From contig JAZSNL010000018.1 in assembly GCA_045536365.1 (NCBI GenBank), positions 69,470 through 133,469 on the forward strand: a stretch of 64,000 bases of DNA, written 5' to 3'. Position numbers and translations under genes: made by a program. The DNA comes from JAZSNL01 sp045536365 (GTDB lineage Bacteria > Bacillota_I > Bacilli_A > ML615J-28 > CAG-313). How positions within the stretch are numbered: the first letter of the stretch is position 1; every line of letters starts with the position of its first letter. Of this stretch, positions 8,027-16,830 are shown one piece after another. The notes beneath the pieces are model-generated. The model made no database searches, had not been told where the DNA came from, and saw nothing but the letters and a program-made list of their open reading frames with translations.

Positions 8027-8824
8027 ATGAAAGTATTTATAAGTGCAGATATTGAAGGTGTTAATAATATTGTTAATTGGGATGAAACAAGTATGAATCA
8101 TCCAGAATATCAATATTTTAGAAAGCAAATGACTGATGAAGTTTTAGCTGCTTGCCGTGGTGCAAAAGCTATGGGAGCTACAGAAATATTTATAAAGGAT
8201 GCACATGATTCAGCTCGTAATTTAATTTTAAGAGATTTACCACCTTATGTTAAATTACATCGTGGTTGGGAAGGATGTCCTTGTTCAATGATGGCAGGAC
8301 TTGATGAAACATTTGACGCGGTTATTTTTATTGGATATCATAGTCCAGCTAGTTCAGATGGAAATCCTCTTTCTCATACAATGAACTTAAGAAATCAATA
8401 TGTTAAAATTAATGGTATTTTAGCAAGTGAATTTTATATTAATGCTTTATATGCAAGTTATTTAGGTGTTCCTGTTGCATTCTTAAGTGGAGATAAAGAA
8501 TTAACAAGAATAGTTAAAGAAGCAAATGAAAATATTGAAACAGTTGCAACAAAAGAAGGTTCACATGGAGCTGTAATAAGTTATCATCCAAATGTTACTA
8601 ATGCTAAAATAGAAGAAACTGTTAAATTATCATTATCAAAAGATTTAAAAAATAATATTGTTGAATTGCCAAAACATTTTGAAGTTGAAATTCAATATAA
8701 AAAATTCAATGATGCTTATAGCGCATCATTCTATCCTGGATGTAAACTAATTAATTCTACAACAATATTATTTGAAACAGATGACTATTACGAAGTTGTA
8801 AGAGCATTAAAATTTATCTTATAG
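8027..8824 (+). CDS. dppA: D-aminopeptidase DppA-like (M55)
   Basis: A 265-residue zinc peptidase of family M55; B. subtilis DppA releases D-Ala from D-Ala-D-Ala and related peptides as a decamer. Metal ligands visible: ISADIEG near the start (Asp and Glu), KDAHDSARN (His), GYHSPASS (His) and PLSHTMN (His). The ATG at 8027 has GGAGG (8017-8021) upstream; the earlier ATG at 8015, overlapping the stop of the P1 peptidase, lies before that site and is less likely. No Dpp permease genes follow, so uptake must be encoded elsewhere. Confidence 0.88.
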   Translation: MKVFISADIEGVNNIVNWDETSMNHPEYQYFRKQMTDEVLAACRGAKAMGATEIFIKDAHDSARNLILRDLPPYVKLHRGWEGCPCSMMAGLDETFDAVIFIGYHSPASSDGNPLSHTMNLRNQYVKINGILASEFYINALYASYLGVPVAFLSGDKELTRIVKEANENIETVATKEGSHGAVISYHPNVTNAKIEETVKLSLSKDLKNNIVELPKHFEVEIQYKKFNDAYSASFYPGCKLINSTTILFETDDYYEVVRALKFIL

Positions 8825-8832
8825 GTATTAAT

Positions 8833-9159
8833 ATGAAAAAAGAAACAATTGAAAGAATTAGAAAATTTATTAAAGACCGTGATTGGGGACAATTTCATAC
8901 ACCCGGTAATCTTGCAAAAAGTATCTCTATTGAAGCAAATGAATTATTAGAATGCTTTCAATGGAGCGATGAAGATTATGATTTAGAACATGTAAAAGAA
9001 GAACTTGCTGATGTTTTAGTATATTGCCAAGATTTATTAGATAAATTAGGATTAGATGCAGATGAAATCGTAAATGACAAAATGACAAAAAATGAACTAA
9101 AATATCCAGTTGAAAAAGCAAAAGGAAAATCAAATAAATATGATTCATTAGACAAATAG
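8833..9159 (+). CDS. MazG-like nucleotide pyrophosphohydrolase
   Basis: A 108-residue all-alpha NTP pyrophosphatase, close to the short dCTPase/RS21-C6 type. Seen: DRDWGQFHTPGNLAKSISIEANELLE, with an ExxE pair, and KEELADVLVYCQDL, with the ExxD pair that completes the Mg2+ site. Such enzymes cleave non-canonical or excess dNTPs to monophosphates and pyrophosphate. It starts 8 bases after dppA, with a weak ribosome binding site, so it is likely in the same operon. Confidence 0.85.
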   Translation: MKKETIERIRKFIKDRDWGQFHTPGNLAKSISIEANELLECFQWSDEDYDLEHVKEELADVLVYCQDLLDKLGLDADEIVNDKMTKNELKYPVEKAKGKSNKYDSLDK

Positions 9160-9181
9160 ATGTATCAAAAAGGAGAAATAT

Positions 9182-9634
9182 ATGAGAAAAATAATTAGCT
9201 TAATCTTTGTATCAGTATTTTGTTGCTTAATTCTAACTTCTTGTATGAAAGAAAAAAAAGATTTTAGTAAATACGAAAGTGGAGAAAAAATAGAAATAAA
9301 CGCAATAACATATTTAGACTTTGTTAGTTCACAAATAAAAACAAAAACCATTAAAAATGATGACAATTCATTCTATGGTATAGAAGTCAATGGAAAAATA
9401 GAAGGGTATGATGAATTATCATATTATAATATTTTTATAAATTTTGAAGTAAATGTCGATGCTTTAAATGAACTAGGTTATTATGAAAATGTTAAATATA
9501 CTTTCAGTGTCCCATTAGATAAAAATGGAAATGTAGAAATAGAAAAAACTTTCAAATTCGATATGCCATATAGAAATGTCAAAAATCTTAGAATTGAAGC
9601 TGTTGGTGCTTCAGGATTTATAGTTAAAAAATAA
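9182..9634 (+). CDS. small lipoprotein of unknown function
   Basis: A 150-residue protein with a type II signal peptide: charged MRKII, hydrophobic core and lipobox LTSC (Cys21). The mature part is mostly beta-strand-like (alternating hydrophobic residues, IEINAITYLDF, YYNIFINFEVNV) and could be an Ig-like or FxLYD-type fold, but I do not recognise a family. AAGGAG lies about 7 bases before the ATG. It follows mazG by 22 bases and ends at a strong terminator. Confidence 0.8.
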   Translation: MRKIISLIFVSVFCCLILTSCMKEKKDFSKYESGEKIEINAITYLDFVSSQIKTKTIKNDDNSFYGIEVNGKIEGYDELSYYNIFINFEVNVDALNELGYYENVKYTFSVPLDKNGNVEIEKTFKFDMPYRNVKNLRIEAVGASGFIVKK

Positions 9635-9789
9635 TAAGGATAGCGAAATTTCGCTATCCTTTTATATTTTATAAAATTATCAATATCGAAATAAGTATTA
9701 TTTCTAATAGAAAAACATTTTTTTACTAACTTATTAAGATTCGTTTCACTGCCTTTAACTGTAATATCAAAATAAAAATAATCTGCCAT
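9481..9789 (-). CDS. short ORF after the hydrolase, probably a truncated gene
   Basis: This minus-strand frame starts with a near-perfect AAGGAGG seven bases before ATG and follows the hydrolase stop by 16 bases. The first 43 residues (MADYFYFDITVKGSETNLNK, then LVKKCFSIRN) look like real coding sequence and resemble the first strand-helix of small ferredoxin-fold Api92/DUF1281-type proteins (inference). After that the frame runs through the shared terminator and antisense to the lipoprotein gene, where it is unlikely to be real. I read it as a 5' gene fragment cut at the terminator. Confidence 0.35.
   Translation of the reverse strand: MADYFYFDITVKGSETNLNKLVKKCFSIRNNTYFDIDNFIKYKRIAKFRYPYYFLTINPEAPTASILRFLTFLYGISNLKVFSISTFPFLSNGTLKVYLTFS
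9636..9664. terminator. bidirectional terminator between convergent genes
   Basis: Perfect palindrome AAGGATAGCGAAA/TTTCGCTATCCTT with T-rich tails, serving the lipoprotein on + and the hydrolase unit on -. Confidence 0.85.
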
Positions 9790-9805
9790 AAATTACCTCC
9801 TTGTT

Positions 9806-10747
9806 TTAGATATATTTATTTGTAAACTCAGTTAATTCATTTACATATTTTTCTGGTTCTACTAAATAACTTACTCCATGATCAGCACCTTTAACAATTA
9901 ATAAATGTTTATCACTAACACAAGCTTCATACATTTTAACACTCATTTCACAAGGAACAAGACCATCTTCATCTCCATGGATAAAGATAATCGGAAGTTT
10001 TGCTTTTTTAACTGATTCATAAGGAGAAAATTCTTCTAAATTAAACTTTCCAAATAGTTTTGCTGAAAGCTTAACAATTGGATAAAAGACTTTAATAGGT
10101 AATTTCATTTCCTTCATTACCTTTTTAATAATTGTACCTGGTTCATCAAAACCACAATCTGCAACTACGGCTTTGACATTCTTTGGTAAATCCATACTAG
10201 CAGCCATTAATACAGTAGCTGCTCCCATAGATACACCACCGATAAATATTTTAACATCTTCACCAAAAGTTTTTACTATATGATTAACCCAAGAAACACA
10301 ATCTTTACTTTCATTAATGCCAAAAGTAGTAACGTGTCCTTCACTACCAATACTACCTCTTTGGTTAATTAGTAAAACATTATGTTTACAAGAAAAAGCT
10401 CGTTTAACTCCAGTACTTAAATCAAGTTCAGCAGATCCACGATATCCGTGAAACATTATTTCAATTGGAGCACCTTTGATATTTTCATAGTATTTTCCGG
10501 TTAAAGTTAATCCATCAAATGATTTTATACTCATTTTTGTATATTCGTAAGTTCTTACATCTTTAATATCTCTAATTATAATATCTTTATATTTAGTATA
10601 GAAACTAATATTAGGAATTTTTATTTCATCTGTAATTTCTTTTTTCTTACCTGAATAGAAAGTTATTCGATAACTAACATAACAAGTTATGAAAAAAGAA
10701 AGTAAAATAACTCCTAAAATTATTAATAAAATATAATACCAGTCCAT
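9806..10747 (-). CDS. membrane-anchored alpha/beta hydrolase
   Basis: A 313-residue serine hydrolase of the COG1073 type (compare B. subtilis YqkD). Residues 1-30 form an N-terminal membrane anchor (YYILLIILGVILLSFFITCY). The catalytic triad can be read as Ser in GVSMGA, Asp in HGDEDGLVP and His in GADHGV; the oxyanion-side motif is MFHGYRGS and a QRGSIGSEG turn precedes the helix. The start is supported by GAGGTGATG just upstream. The natural ester or peptide substrate is unknown. It is divergent from the SDR gene and followed by a fragmentary ORF. Confidence 0.85.
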   Translation of the reverse strand: MDWYYILLIILGVILLSFFITCYVSYRITFYSGKKKEITDEIKIPNISFYTKYKDIIIRDIKDVRTYEYTKMSIKSFDGLTLTGKYYENIKGAPIEIMFHGYRGSAELDLSTGVKRAFSCKHNVLLINQRGSIGSEGHVTTFGINESKDCVSWVNHIVKTFGEDVKIFIGGVSMGAATVLMAASMDLPKNVKAVVADCGFDEPGTIIKKVMKEMKLPIKVFYPIVKLSAKLFGKFNLEEFSPYESVKKAKLPIIFIHGDEDGLVPCEMSVKMYEACVSDKHLLIVKGADHGVSYLVEPEKYVNELTEFTNKYI

Positions 10748-10884
10748 ATCATCACCTCATAATAAATATATCATAGATTTACAAATTTTTCAAAATGTCT
10801 GATTAAAAACTTTAAGATAATTAGACATAAATTTTAATAAGTGGTATAATATATTAAATAATATATAAAAAAAGGAGAACCTAT

Positions 10885-11658
10885 ATGAAAACAACTCTAA
10901 TAACAGGAGCAGCTAGTGGACTAGGAAAGGAGTTTGCGGTAATATATGCAAAGAATCAAAATAACTTATTACTAGTTGATATTGATATAGAAGGATTAAA
11001 TAAAACAAAAGAAGAAATTGAAACAAATTATCAAGTTACATGTGATATTATTCAAGCTGATTTATCTAATAAAGAAGAATTAAAAAAAGTATATGAATAT
11101 ACAAAATCAAAAGAATACTTTGTTAATAATCTAGTTAACAGTGCTGGATTTGGTGACCGTTGTGATTTTAAGGATATGGATATTGATAAACAAATGAAAA
11201 TGACAGATGTTGATTGTAATAGTTTATTATATTTTACAAGAGTATTCTTAGATGATATGTTAAAAAATGATGAAGGACATATTATTAATATTGCTTCTAT
11301 TGCTGGATTTTTACCAGGACCTTATATGTGTACATACCATGCTTGTAAAGCTTATGTATTATTATTAGGAGAAGCCATATCATATGAATTAAGAAAAACA
11401 AATGTTAAGTTATTAACTTTATGTCCAGGACCATTTTTATCTAATTTTGTTATTAAAGCTCATAATGATTATACATTTGAAAAAATCAAACCTATTTCAG
11501 CAAAACAAGTTGCTGAATTCGGTTATAAAAAATCAATGAAAGGTAAAAACTTAGCTATCGTAGGATTTAAAAATAAATTAACTATTTTTGCAACAAGATT
11601 TGCACCTCGTTCATTCGTAACTAAATCTAGTGCAAAAACAATGAAGAAAGAAAAATAA
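10885..11658 (+). CDS. short-chain dehydrogenase/reductase (SDR)
   Basis: A 257-residue classical SDR with nucleotide motif TGAASGLG at residues 7-14, NSAG (the NNAG position), catalytic Ser in INIASIAG and YHACK as the YxxxK pair, then CPGPF. It reduces or oxidises a carbonyl/alcohol with NAD(P); the Asp at VDIDIE after strand 2 slightly favours NAD(H). AAAGGAG precedes the ATG, and a TTAGAC-18-TATAAT promoter lies at about 10823-10852. The chromate transporter genes follow after one base, so the three are co-transcribed; a functional link is not obvious. Confidence 0.88.
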   Translation: MKTTLITGAASGLGKEFAVIYAKNQNNLLLVDIDIEGLNKTKEEIETNYQVTCDIIQADLSNKEELKKVYEYTKSKEYFVNNLVNSAGFGDRCDFKDMDIDKQMKMTDVDCNSLLYFTRVFLDDMLKNDEGHIINIASIAGFLPGPYMCTYHACKAYVLLLGEAISYELRKTNVKLLTLCPGPFLSNFVIKAHNDYTFEKIKPISAKQVAEFGYKKSMKGKNLAIVGFKNKLTIFATRFAPRSFVTKSSAKTMKKEK

Positions 11659-11659
11659 T

Positions 11660-12229
11660 ATGAAGGACTTATTTGAATTATTTTTTATCTTCTTTAAAGT
11701 AGGATTATTTACCTTTGGTGGAGGATTTGCAATGATATCACAAATTAAAGATATCGTTGTTGATAAAAAGAAGTGGATCACAAATGAAGAATTATTACAA
11801 ATAATAACAATAGCTGAATCAACTCCAGGACCTATTGCGGTAAATATGGCTACTTTTATTGGATATAAAAGAAGAAAAATATTAGGAAGTGTTTTTTCAA
11901 CACTAGGTGTTATATTACCATCATTTATTATTATCTTTATTATATCTATTTTCTTAGAAGGATTTATGGAATATAAAGTAGTACAATATGCTTTTATTGG
12001 TATAAATGCTGCTGTTGCATTTTTGATTATTAAAATGGGAATTACATTATTTAAAACAATTGAAAGAAAAATTGTACCTATTTTGGTATTTGTTATTACT
12101 TTAATATTAGTAGTAGTATTTAATATATTATCAATAACATTTTCATCTATCTATTTTATCTTAATTTCAGGTATTATAGGAATAATATATTATTCTATAA
12201 CAATGAAGAAAATGGAGGGTGAAGAATGA
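11660..12229 (+). CDS. chrA: chromate transporter family, first half-size subunit
   Basis: A 189-residue CHR family protein. Half-size CHR proteins are encoded in pairs and work together as one antiporter unit. Seen: VGLFTFGGGFAMISQI near the N-terminus, TIAESTPGPIAVNMATFIG with the conserved TPGP motif, then several hydrophobic helices (STLGVILPSFIIIFIISIF and others). It ends in TGA that overlaps the ATG of the second subunit (ATGA). Anion specificity in anaerobes without chromate stress is unclear, so the substrate is inferred only from the family. Confidence 0.9.
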   Translation: MKDLFELFFIFFKVGLFTFGGGFAMISQIKDIVVDKKKWITNEELLQIITIAESTPGPIAVNMATFIGYKRRKILGSVFSTLGVILPSFIIIFIISIFLEGFMEYKVVQYAFIGINAAVAFLIIKMGITLFKTIERKIVPILVFVITLILVVVFNILSITFSSIYFILISGIIGIIYYSITMKKMEGEE

Positions 12230-12804
12230 TATATTTATACTTATTTTTAGAATTTCTTAAAATAGGATTATTTACAATAGGAGGAGGATATGCGATGATT
12301 CCCCTTATTAAAGAAACTGTTTTAAATTATTCATGGTTAACAGAAGAAGAGTTTACTAATTTAATAGGTATTTGTGAATCTACTCCTGGTCCTATTGCAA
12401 TAAACATGGCAACATATGTTGGATCAACACAAGGTGGATTACTTGGTAGTTTAGTTTCAACACTAGGTGTTGTATTACCATCATTTATTATTATTATTTT
12501 AATAGCAGCTGTTTTTCATAAATTTACTAGTAATAAATATTTTAAAAACTTTATTAAAGGTGTAGGACCTGCTATTACTGCTCTTATTTTAAGTACTGGT
12601 GTACTTATGTTTATTAAATGTATTGGCGTTAATGTTACAAATATGAGTATAAATCTTGATATGGTTTCTATTATAATATTAGGAATTATAATAGTCCTAT
12701 ATTTTATAGTAACAAAAATATTAAAAAAGAAAATATCAACAATATTACTAATTCTTATATCTGCTTTTTTAGGTATAGGATTTGGATATTTACTAATAGG
12801 ATAA
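12226..12804 (+). CDS. chrA: chromate transporter family, second half-size subunit
   Basis: A 192-residue partner of the preceding protein and clearly its homologue: IGLFTIGGGYAMIPLIKE, GICESTPGPIAINMATYVG and STLGVVLPSFIIIILI align with the first subunit. Five or six membrane helices are expected. Four bases overlap the upstream gene. The pairing of two unequal copies with opposite topology is usual for short CHR proteins. Confidence 0.9.
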   Translation: MIYLYLFLEFLKIGLFTIGGGYAMIPLIKETVLNYSWLTEEEFTNLIGICESTPGPIAINMATYVGSTQGGLLGSLVSTLGVVLPSFIIIILIAAVFHKFTSNKYFKNFIKGVGPAITALILSTGVLMFIKCIGVNVTNMSINLDMVSIIILGIIIVLYFIVTKILKKKISTILLILISAFLGIGFGYLLIG

Positions 12805-12839
12805 ATTAAAAAAAATTAGGAATTTAATAAGGAGTTAAT

Positions 12840-13901
12840 ATGTTAAAAGCAATTAATTTTATTAAAAAAAGCATAAATACCCCATTTACTAAACAAGTAA
12901 GAGTATATGGATGGCAAAATGAATATGATTATCAATTAACATCAAGTATTAGCAAATACTTATTTGAAGATTTCATTGTTATAGAAAACCTAGCTGAATT
13001 AACAAATGAAAATAGACCAGGTAATAAAAAACAAAAGTTCTATGTAACAGTACATGACACTGGGGATGCTGATCCACTACATACCGCAAAATTTTGGTCT
13101 GATACAGTAAAAAATGAATATTGGGAACAAGGTAAATACGCTTGTAGTTATCAATATGTAGTAGGAAACGATGGAACTTATCATCAAATTCCTGATGATG
13201 AAGTTGCATGGCATGCAGGTGATACAACAAAATATGATTATAAATTATATCCAACTAATGTTGAAGGAACTAATGAACATCCTATTATTACGATTAGTGA
13301 AGATGGATACTTTGAAATTGATCATATTAAATCAAATATTTTAGCTCCACGAGTATATAAAGAAGAAGAAGGTATTGTAGTTGATAGACTTGCAACAACT
13401 AGCGATATGAATGATCAAAGCATCTTATGCAAATTAATAGATGGTAAATATTATCTAGGAGAAGTGTATTTTAATTCTACTTATATGCTAATTGCTAATC
13501 GTGGTGGAAATAATAATTCTATTGGGATTGAATCATGTATTAATGAAGGAACTGATATTTATTTAACATGGCAAAAAACAGCTAAACTTGTTGCAAATCT
13601 TCTTTATAATAATAATTTAACATTTGACGATGTTAAACAACATCATTATTATAGTGGTAAAAATTGTCCACAAACAATGAGAATGAATAATATGTGGAAT
13701 CATTTTATGGACCTTGTTAAAATAGAATATGAAGCAATTGAATTATTAAAAGAAGGATATTCATTTAAATTAATATCAAATTCTAATCATTTACAGGAAA
13801 ATGGAAGAATTGATATATTAAAAAATGAAGAAGTAGAATATAAAATAGAAATAAAAAAAGATGATAAAATTGAAATTTTATCATTTAAAACAATAATTTA
13901 A
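12840..13901 (+). CDS. N-acetylmuramoyl-L-alanine amidase, PGRP/Amidase_2 fold, no signal
   Basis: A 353-residue zinc amidase expected to cut the lactyl-L-Ala bond of peptidoglycan or muropeptides. Visible: KFYVTVHDTG (His72 as first Zn ligand), VVGNDGTYHQIPDDEVAWHAGD, NRGGNNNSIGIE, then QHHYYSGKNCPQT with the other His and Cys ligands. A stretch of about 100 residues lies between HAGD and NRGG, longer than in compact T7-lysozyme-like amidases. There is no signal peptide, unlike the paralogue at 60855, which it matches over nearly its full length, so it may act inside the cell on recycled muropeptides or be released by lysis. AAGGAG lies about 6 bases before ATG. Confidence 0.85.
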   Translation: MLKAINFIKKSINTPFTKQVRVYGWQNEYDYQLTSSISKYLFEDFIVIENLAELTNENRPGNKKQKFYVTVHDTGDADPLHTAKFWSDTVKNEYWEQGKYACSYQYVVGNDGTYHQIPDDEVAWHAGDTTKYDYKLYPTNVEGTNEHPIITISEDGYFEIDHIKSNILAPRVYKEEEGIVVDRLATTSDMNDQSILCKLIDGKYYLGEVYFNSTYMLIANRGGNNNSIGIESCINEGTDIYLTWQKTAKLVANLLYNNNLTFDDVKQHHYYSGKNCPQTMRMNNMWNHFMDLVKIEYEAIELLKEGYSFKLISNSNHLQENGRIDILKNEEVEYKIEIKKDDKIEILSFKTII

Positions 13902-13945
13902 TAATTAAAATATGATATAATAAATATAAAGAAAGGTATGATAGT

Positions 13946-15436
13946 ATGAAAAAAAGAAATCTATTTGAAATATTTCTTAATATTTTATCAGATAAAGATA
14001 AAGAATTAATTCATAAATATTTTAATGACTTTGATTCTTTATGTTCACTTGGTAAAACAGATAAACAAAAAATGAAAAAATCATTTGAAGAAGCTATCAT
14101 GCTTTATTATAATAATGATTTATCAACTGAAGAAATACTAGACTTATTAGCTTTGAAAAACCTAGGAGGATTTTATTCAAGACCAGCTCAAAGTTGGTTT
14201 AGATTAGATGATGCTGCAAAAATATATCCAGTTTCAATGAGACATGGAGAAATGAGTGTATTTAGATTATCTGTTACACTAAAAAAAGAAGTAATTCCTG
14301 AATTACTTCAAATGGCTTTAACTTTTACAATTAAAAGATTCCCAGCTTTTGCAACAACGCTAAAAAGAGGTTTTTTCTGGCATTATTTAGATTCTACTAA
14401 AAGATGCTTTGTTATTCAAAAAGAAGATGATGTTCCTTGTCAATCATTAAAAGTATCAGAAAGTGGTTCACAATCATTTAGAGTATTATATTATAATAAC
14501 CGTATAAGTGTAGAATTTTTCCATGTATTAACAGATGGATCAGGAGCATTAGAATTTGTTAAATCATTAATAAATGAATATCTTCGTTTAACAGGAGTAA
14601 TAATTAAAGATCAAAATAATATTATTAATATTAATGATAATCCTGATAGTGAAGAATATGCAAATGAATTTAGAAGAGTTGAAAAAATACCTGATTCATC
14701 AGGATTAATTAATAAAATAGCTAATCAAATGACAGGAGAATTATCAAGAATAAGTCCTTGTCGTATTCTTCATTTTAAAATGAATCCACAAAAATTAAAA
14801 GAAGTTGCAAGAGGATATAATTTAACTATAACAGCTTATATTTTATCTTTAATGTTTATTGCTTGTAAAAATGCAACTGAAAACTATGAAGGTGAATTTT
14901 CAATTCAAGTACCAGTTAATATGCGTAAATTTTATAAATCAAAAACATTAAGAAATTTCTCAATGTATTGTGGTATAAGATTACCTATTAATCAAATAAA
15001 TGACTTAAATTCAATTAAAGATGAAGTAGTTGAACAATTAAAACAAAAATCAACAAAAGAAGAAATGCATAAAATGGCATATTCAACAAAGAAATTAATT
15101 AAAAGTATTGGTTTTATTCCTTTAATAATAAAACAACCTATTGCAAAATTCATTTCCGGTATCGTTGGAGAACATGCATTTACATCAACACTATCTAATT
15201 TAGGAGTAATTGAATTATCAGATGAATTTAAAGAATATATTCAAGATATGGAATTTACTTTAAATACATCAACAATTAATCGTGCAAGCTGTGGATTAAT
15301 AACATATAATGATGTAACTACATTATCTATTACAAAGAAAACAAAAGATCCATCATTTGAAAATAAATTATATGAATTATTATTAAAAGATGGAATTGAA
15401 TTAATAGTTGAAGGAAGTGAAATATATGAAGGTTAA
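13946..15436 (+). CDS. condensation-domain/CAT-fold acyltransferase-like protein
   Basis: A 496-residue protein of the CoA-dependent acyltransferase superfamily (NRPS condensation, PapA and alcohol acetyltransferase group). The active-site signature HxxxDG is seen as FFHVLTDGSGALEF (His193, Asp197), and a second-half DFGWG-like position is replaced by STLSNLGVIELS. The first 70 residues are an extra helical region. It is followed by, and overlaps 11 bases with, a membrane protein of the kind often found beside such enzymes, so the pair may acylate a lipid or alcohol at the membrane; the acceptor is unknown. A TATGATATAAT promoter lies at about 13910. Confidence 0.75.
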   Translation: MKKRNLFEIFLNILSDKDKELIHKYFNDFDSLCSLGKTDKQKMKKSFEEAIMLYYNNDLSTEEILDLLALKNLGGFYSRPAQSWFRLDDAAKIYPVSMRHGEMSVFRLSVTLKKEVIPELLQMALTFTIKRFPAFATTLKRGFFWHYLDSTKRCFVIQKEDDVPCQSLKVSESGSQSFRVLYYNNRISVEFFHVLTDGSGALEFVKSLINEYLRLTGVIIKDQNNIININDNPDSEEYANEFRRVEKIPDSSGLINKIANQMTGELSRISPCRILHFKMNPQKLKEVARGYNLTITAYILSLMFIACKNATENYEGEFSIQVPVNMRKFYKSKTLRNFSMYCGIRLPINQINDLNSIKDEVVEQLKQKSTKEEMHKMAYSTKKLIKSIGFIPLIIKQPIAKFISGIVGEHAFTSTLSNLGVIELSDEFKEYIQDMEFTLNTSTINRASCGLITYNDVTTLSITKKTKDPSFENKLYELLLKDGIELIVEGSEIYEG

Positions 15437-16001
15437 TATTACATATCCTCAAGTATTAAAGAAACACCGTAGTAGAAGAAGATTACTAGATATTTTAAAA
15501 TGGCCATTTATACTTGCTGGAATAGCTTGTATCATAGTTAATATTTGTGTTGGTGGTAAATTATGGAGTGTTATTGCTGTTGTAGGATTAAGAATGATTT
15601 GGAAACTTTGTTTTGATTTAGATTTAGTTGAATATAACCGAATAAGTCAATTCATTAAAGCATCCATTTATGCATGTATTATTATTGCGTTAATCCATTT
15701 ATTGATAACACCTATATGGGCACTTGGAATAATTTCTTCGCTAGGATATGGTAGTTTGGTAATATCTGGTATCTTGTTTTTAACAGACATTAAAAGACAA
15801 AAACAAAATATGTTACCAATGTTTTCCTTTATTGTTATTGCAATAATAGGTAGTGCAATCGGCTTTATGTTCAGTAATGAATCTGATTTATGGACTGTTA
15901 TTGTTTTATGTTCTATATCAGTAGTATTATTCTTTGTATGTATTTTTGTTTTAAGATTAGATTTTATAAGAAGTATTAAAAAAAGATTTCATATTCGATA
16001 A
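15426..16001 (+). CDS. six-helix membrane protein, DUF6320-like
   Basis: A 191-residue integral membrane protein with about six hydrophobic segments (for example PFILAGIACIIVNICVGG, ASIYACIIIALIHLLITP, IVLCSISVVLFFVCIFVL) and a basic C-terminus (SIKKRFHIR). The ATG at 15426 lies inside the end of the acyltransferase gene with GAAGGAAGTGA upstream; a start 18 bases earlier lacks a good site. Position and size suggest the DUF6320 group that accompanies alcohol-acetyltransferase-like proteins; the role is unknown. Confidence 0.65.
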   Translation: MKVNITYPQVLKKHRSRRRLLDILKWPFILAGIACIIVNICVGGKLWSVIAVVGLRMIWKLCFDLDLVEYNRISQFIKASIYACIIIALIHLLITPIWALGIISSLGYGSLVISGILFLTDIKRQKQNMLPMFSFIVIAIIGSAIGFMFSNESDLWTVIVLCSISVVLFFVCIFVLRLDFIRSIKKRFHIR

Positions 16002-16078
16002 TTCTCTTACTGATAGATAAAATTCTAGTGACAATAATATATTAAATAGATATAATATAATTATCCAAGGAGGGTAAT

Positions 16079-16801
16079 ATGAAAAAAATATTTGTTTTAT
16101 TTATAATGATTTTAACAACACTTTTAATATCATGTGATTATGTACCTAGAATGAAATTAAGTGAATTATATGAATGGGATGATAATTTAGATATTTCACA
16201 AATTGAAAAAGTAAGTTGGGAAGTTGTTCCTTGTTGTTTTATGCCGGGACATTTATTACCAATTGAATATTCAAATGATATAAATGATATTCAAACTGTA
16301 CTTGATTTACTAAATGAAAAAGTTGTAAGTGAAAAAGATATTCAAGATCGTGAGCAAATGGAAGATGCAACTAAAATAGGTCATTATTCAATCTTTTTAA
16401 AAACAGGAGAAAAATATGAAATTATTATTTCTATGGGTATGATTATAATTGAAGAAGATGGGGAATATGAAATTTATTATTTCGAAGGATCTACTAAGAA
16501 GTTTGAAAATCCATATTTATCTGCTAATAAAATTCAATTACATGGTTCTGAAGATTATACTGTTTATACCAATACAGAAGAACCTGTTGAACTTGGTACT
16601 TTTGAAAATTTAGATAAATATGAATTTAGAATATTAGAAAATCAAGATTTAGAAAATAACGCAAAAATATACATTGAAGGTTCATTAGGAATCTATTGGT
16701 ATATTATTTCTGAAAAAGTATTTTATTATAAAAATAATTTTTATGAACTAGTAGGAGAAAATGATTTTAGTGAAATACTTGCGTTATATGAAGAAAAATA
16801 A
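16079..16801 (+). CDS. lipoprotein of unknown function
   Basis: A 240-residue protein with signal MKKIFVLFIMILTTLLISC (lipobox LISC, Cys19). The mature part has no family that I recognise; it contains WEVVPCCFMPGHLLP and alternating strands (HYSIFLKTGEKYEIIISMG), so a beta-rich extracellular domain is likely. AAGGAGGG precedes the ATG. It is transcribed alone, with a terminator right after the stop. Confidence 0.8.
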   Translation: MKKIFVLFIMILTTLLISCDYVPRMKLSELYEWDDNLDISQIEKVSWEVVPCCFMPGHLLPIEYSNDINDIQTVLDLLNEKVVSEKDIQDREQMEDATKIGHYSIFLKTGEKYEIIISMGMIIIEEDGEYEIYYFEGSTKKFENPYLSANKIQLHGSEDYTVYTNTEEPVELGTFENLDKYEFRILENQDLENNAKIYIEGSLGIYWYIISEKVFYYKNNFYELVGENDFSEILALYEEK

Positions 16802-16830
16802 AAAAGGAACAAATGTTCCTTTTTTTTATT
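16799..16830. terminator. bidirectional terminator between convergent genes
   Basis: Stem AAAAAGGAAC/GTTCCTTTTT with an AAAT loop; used by the lipoprotein (+) and the exchanger (-). Confidence 0.85.
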
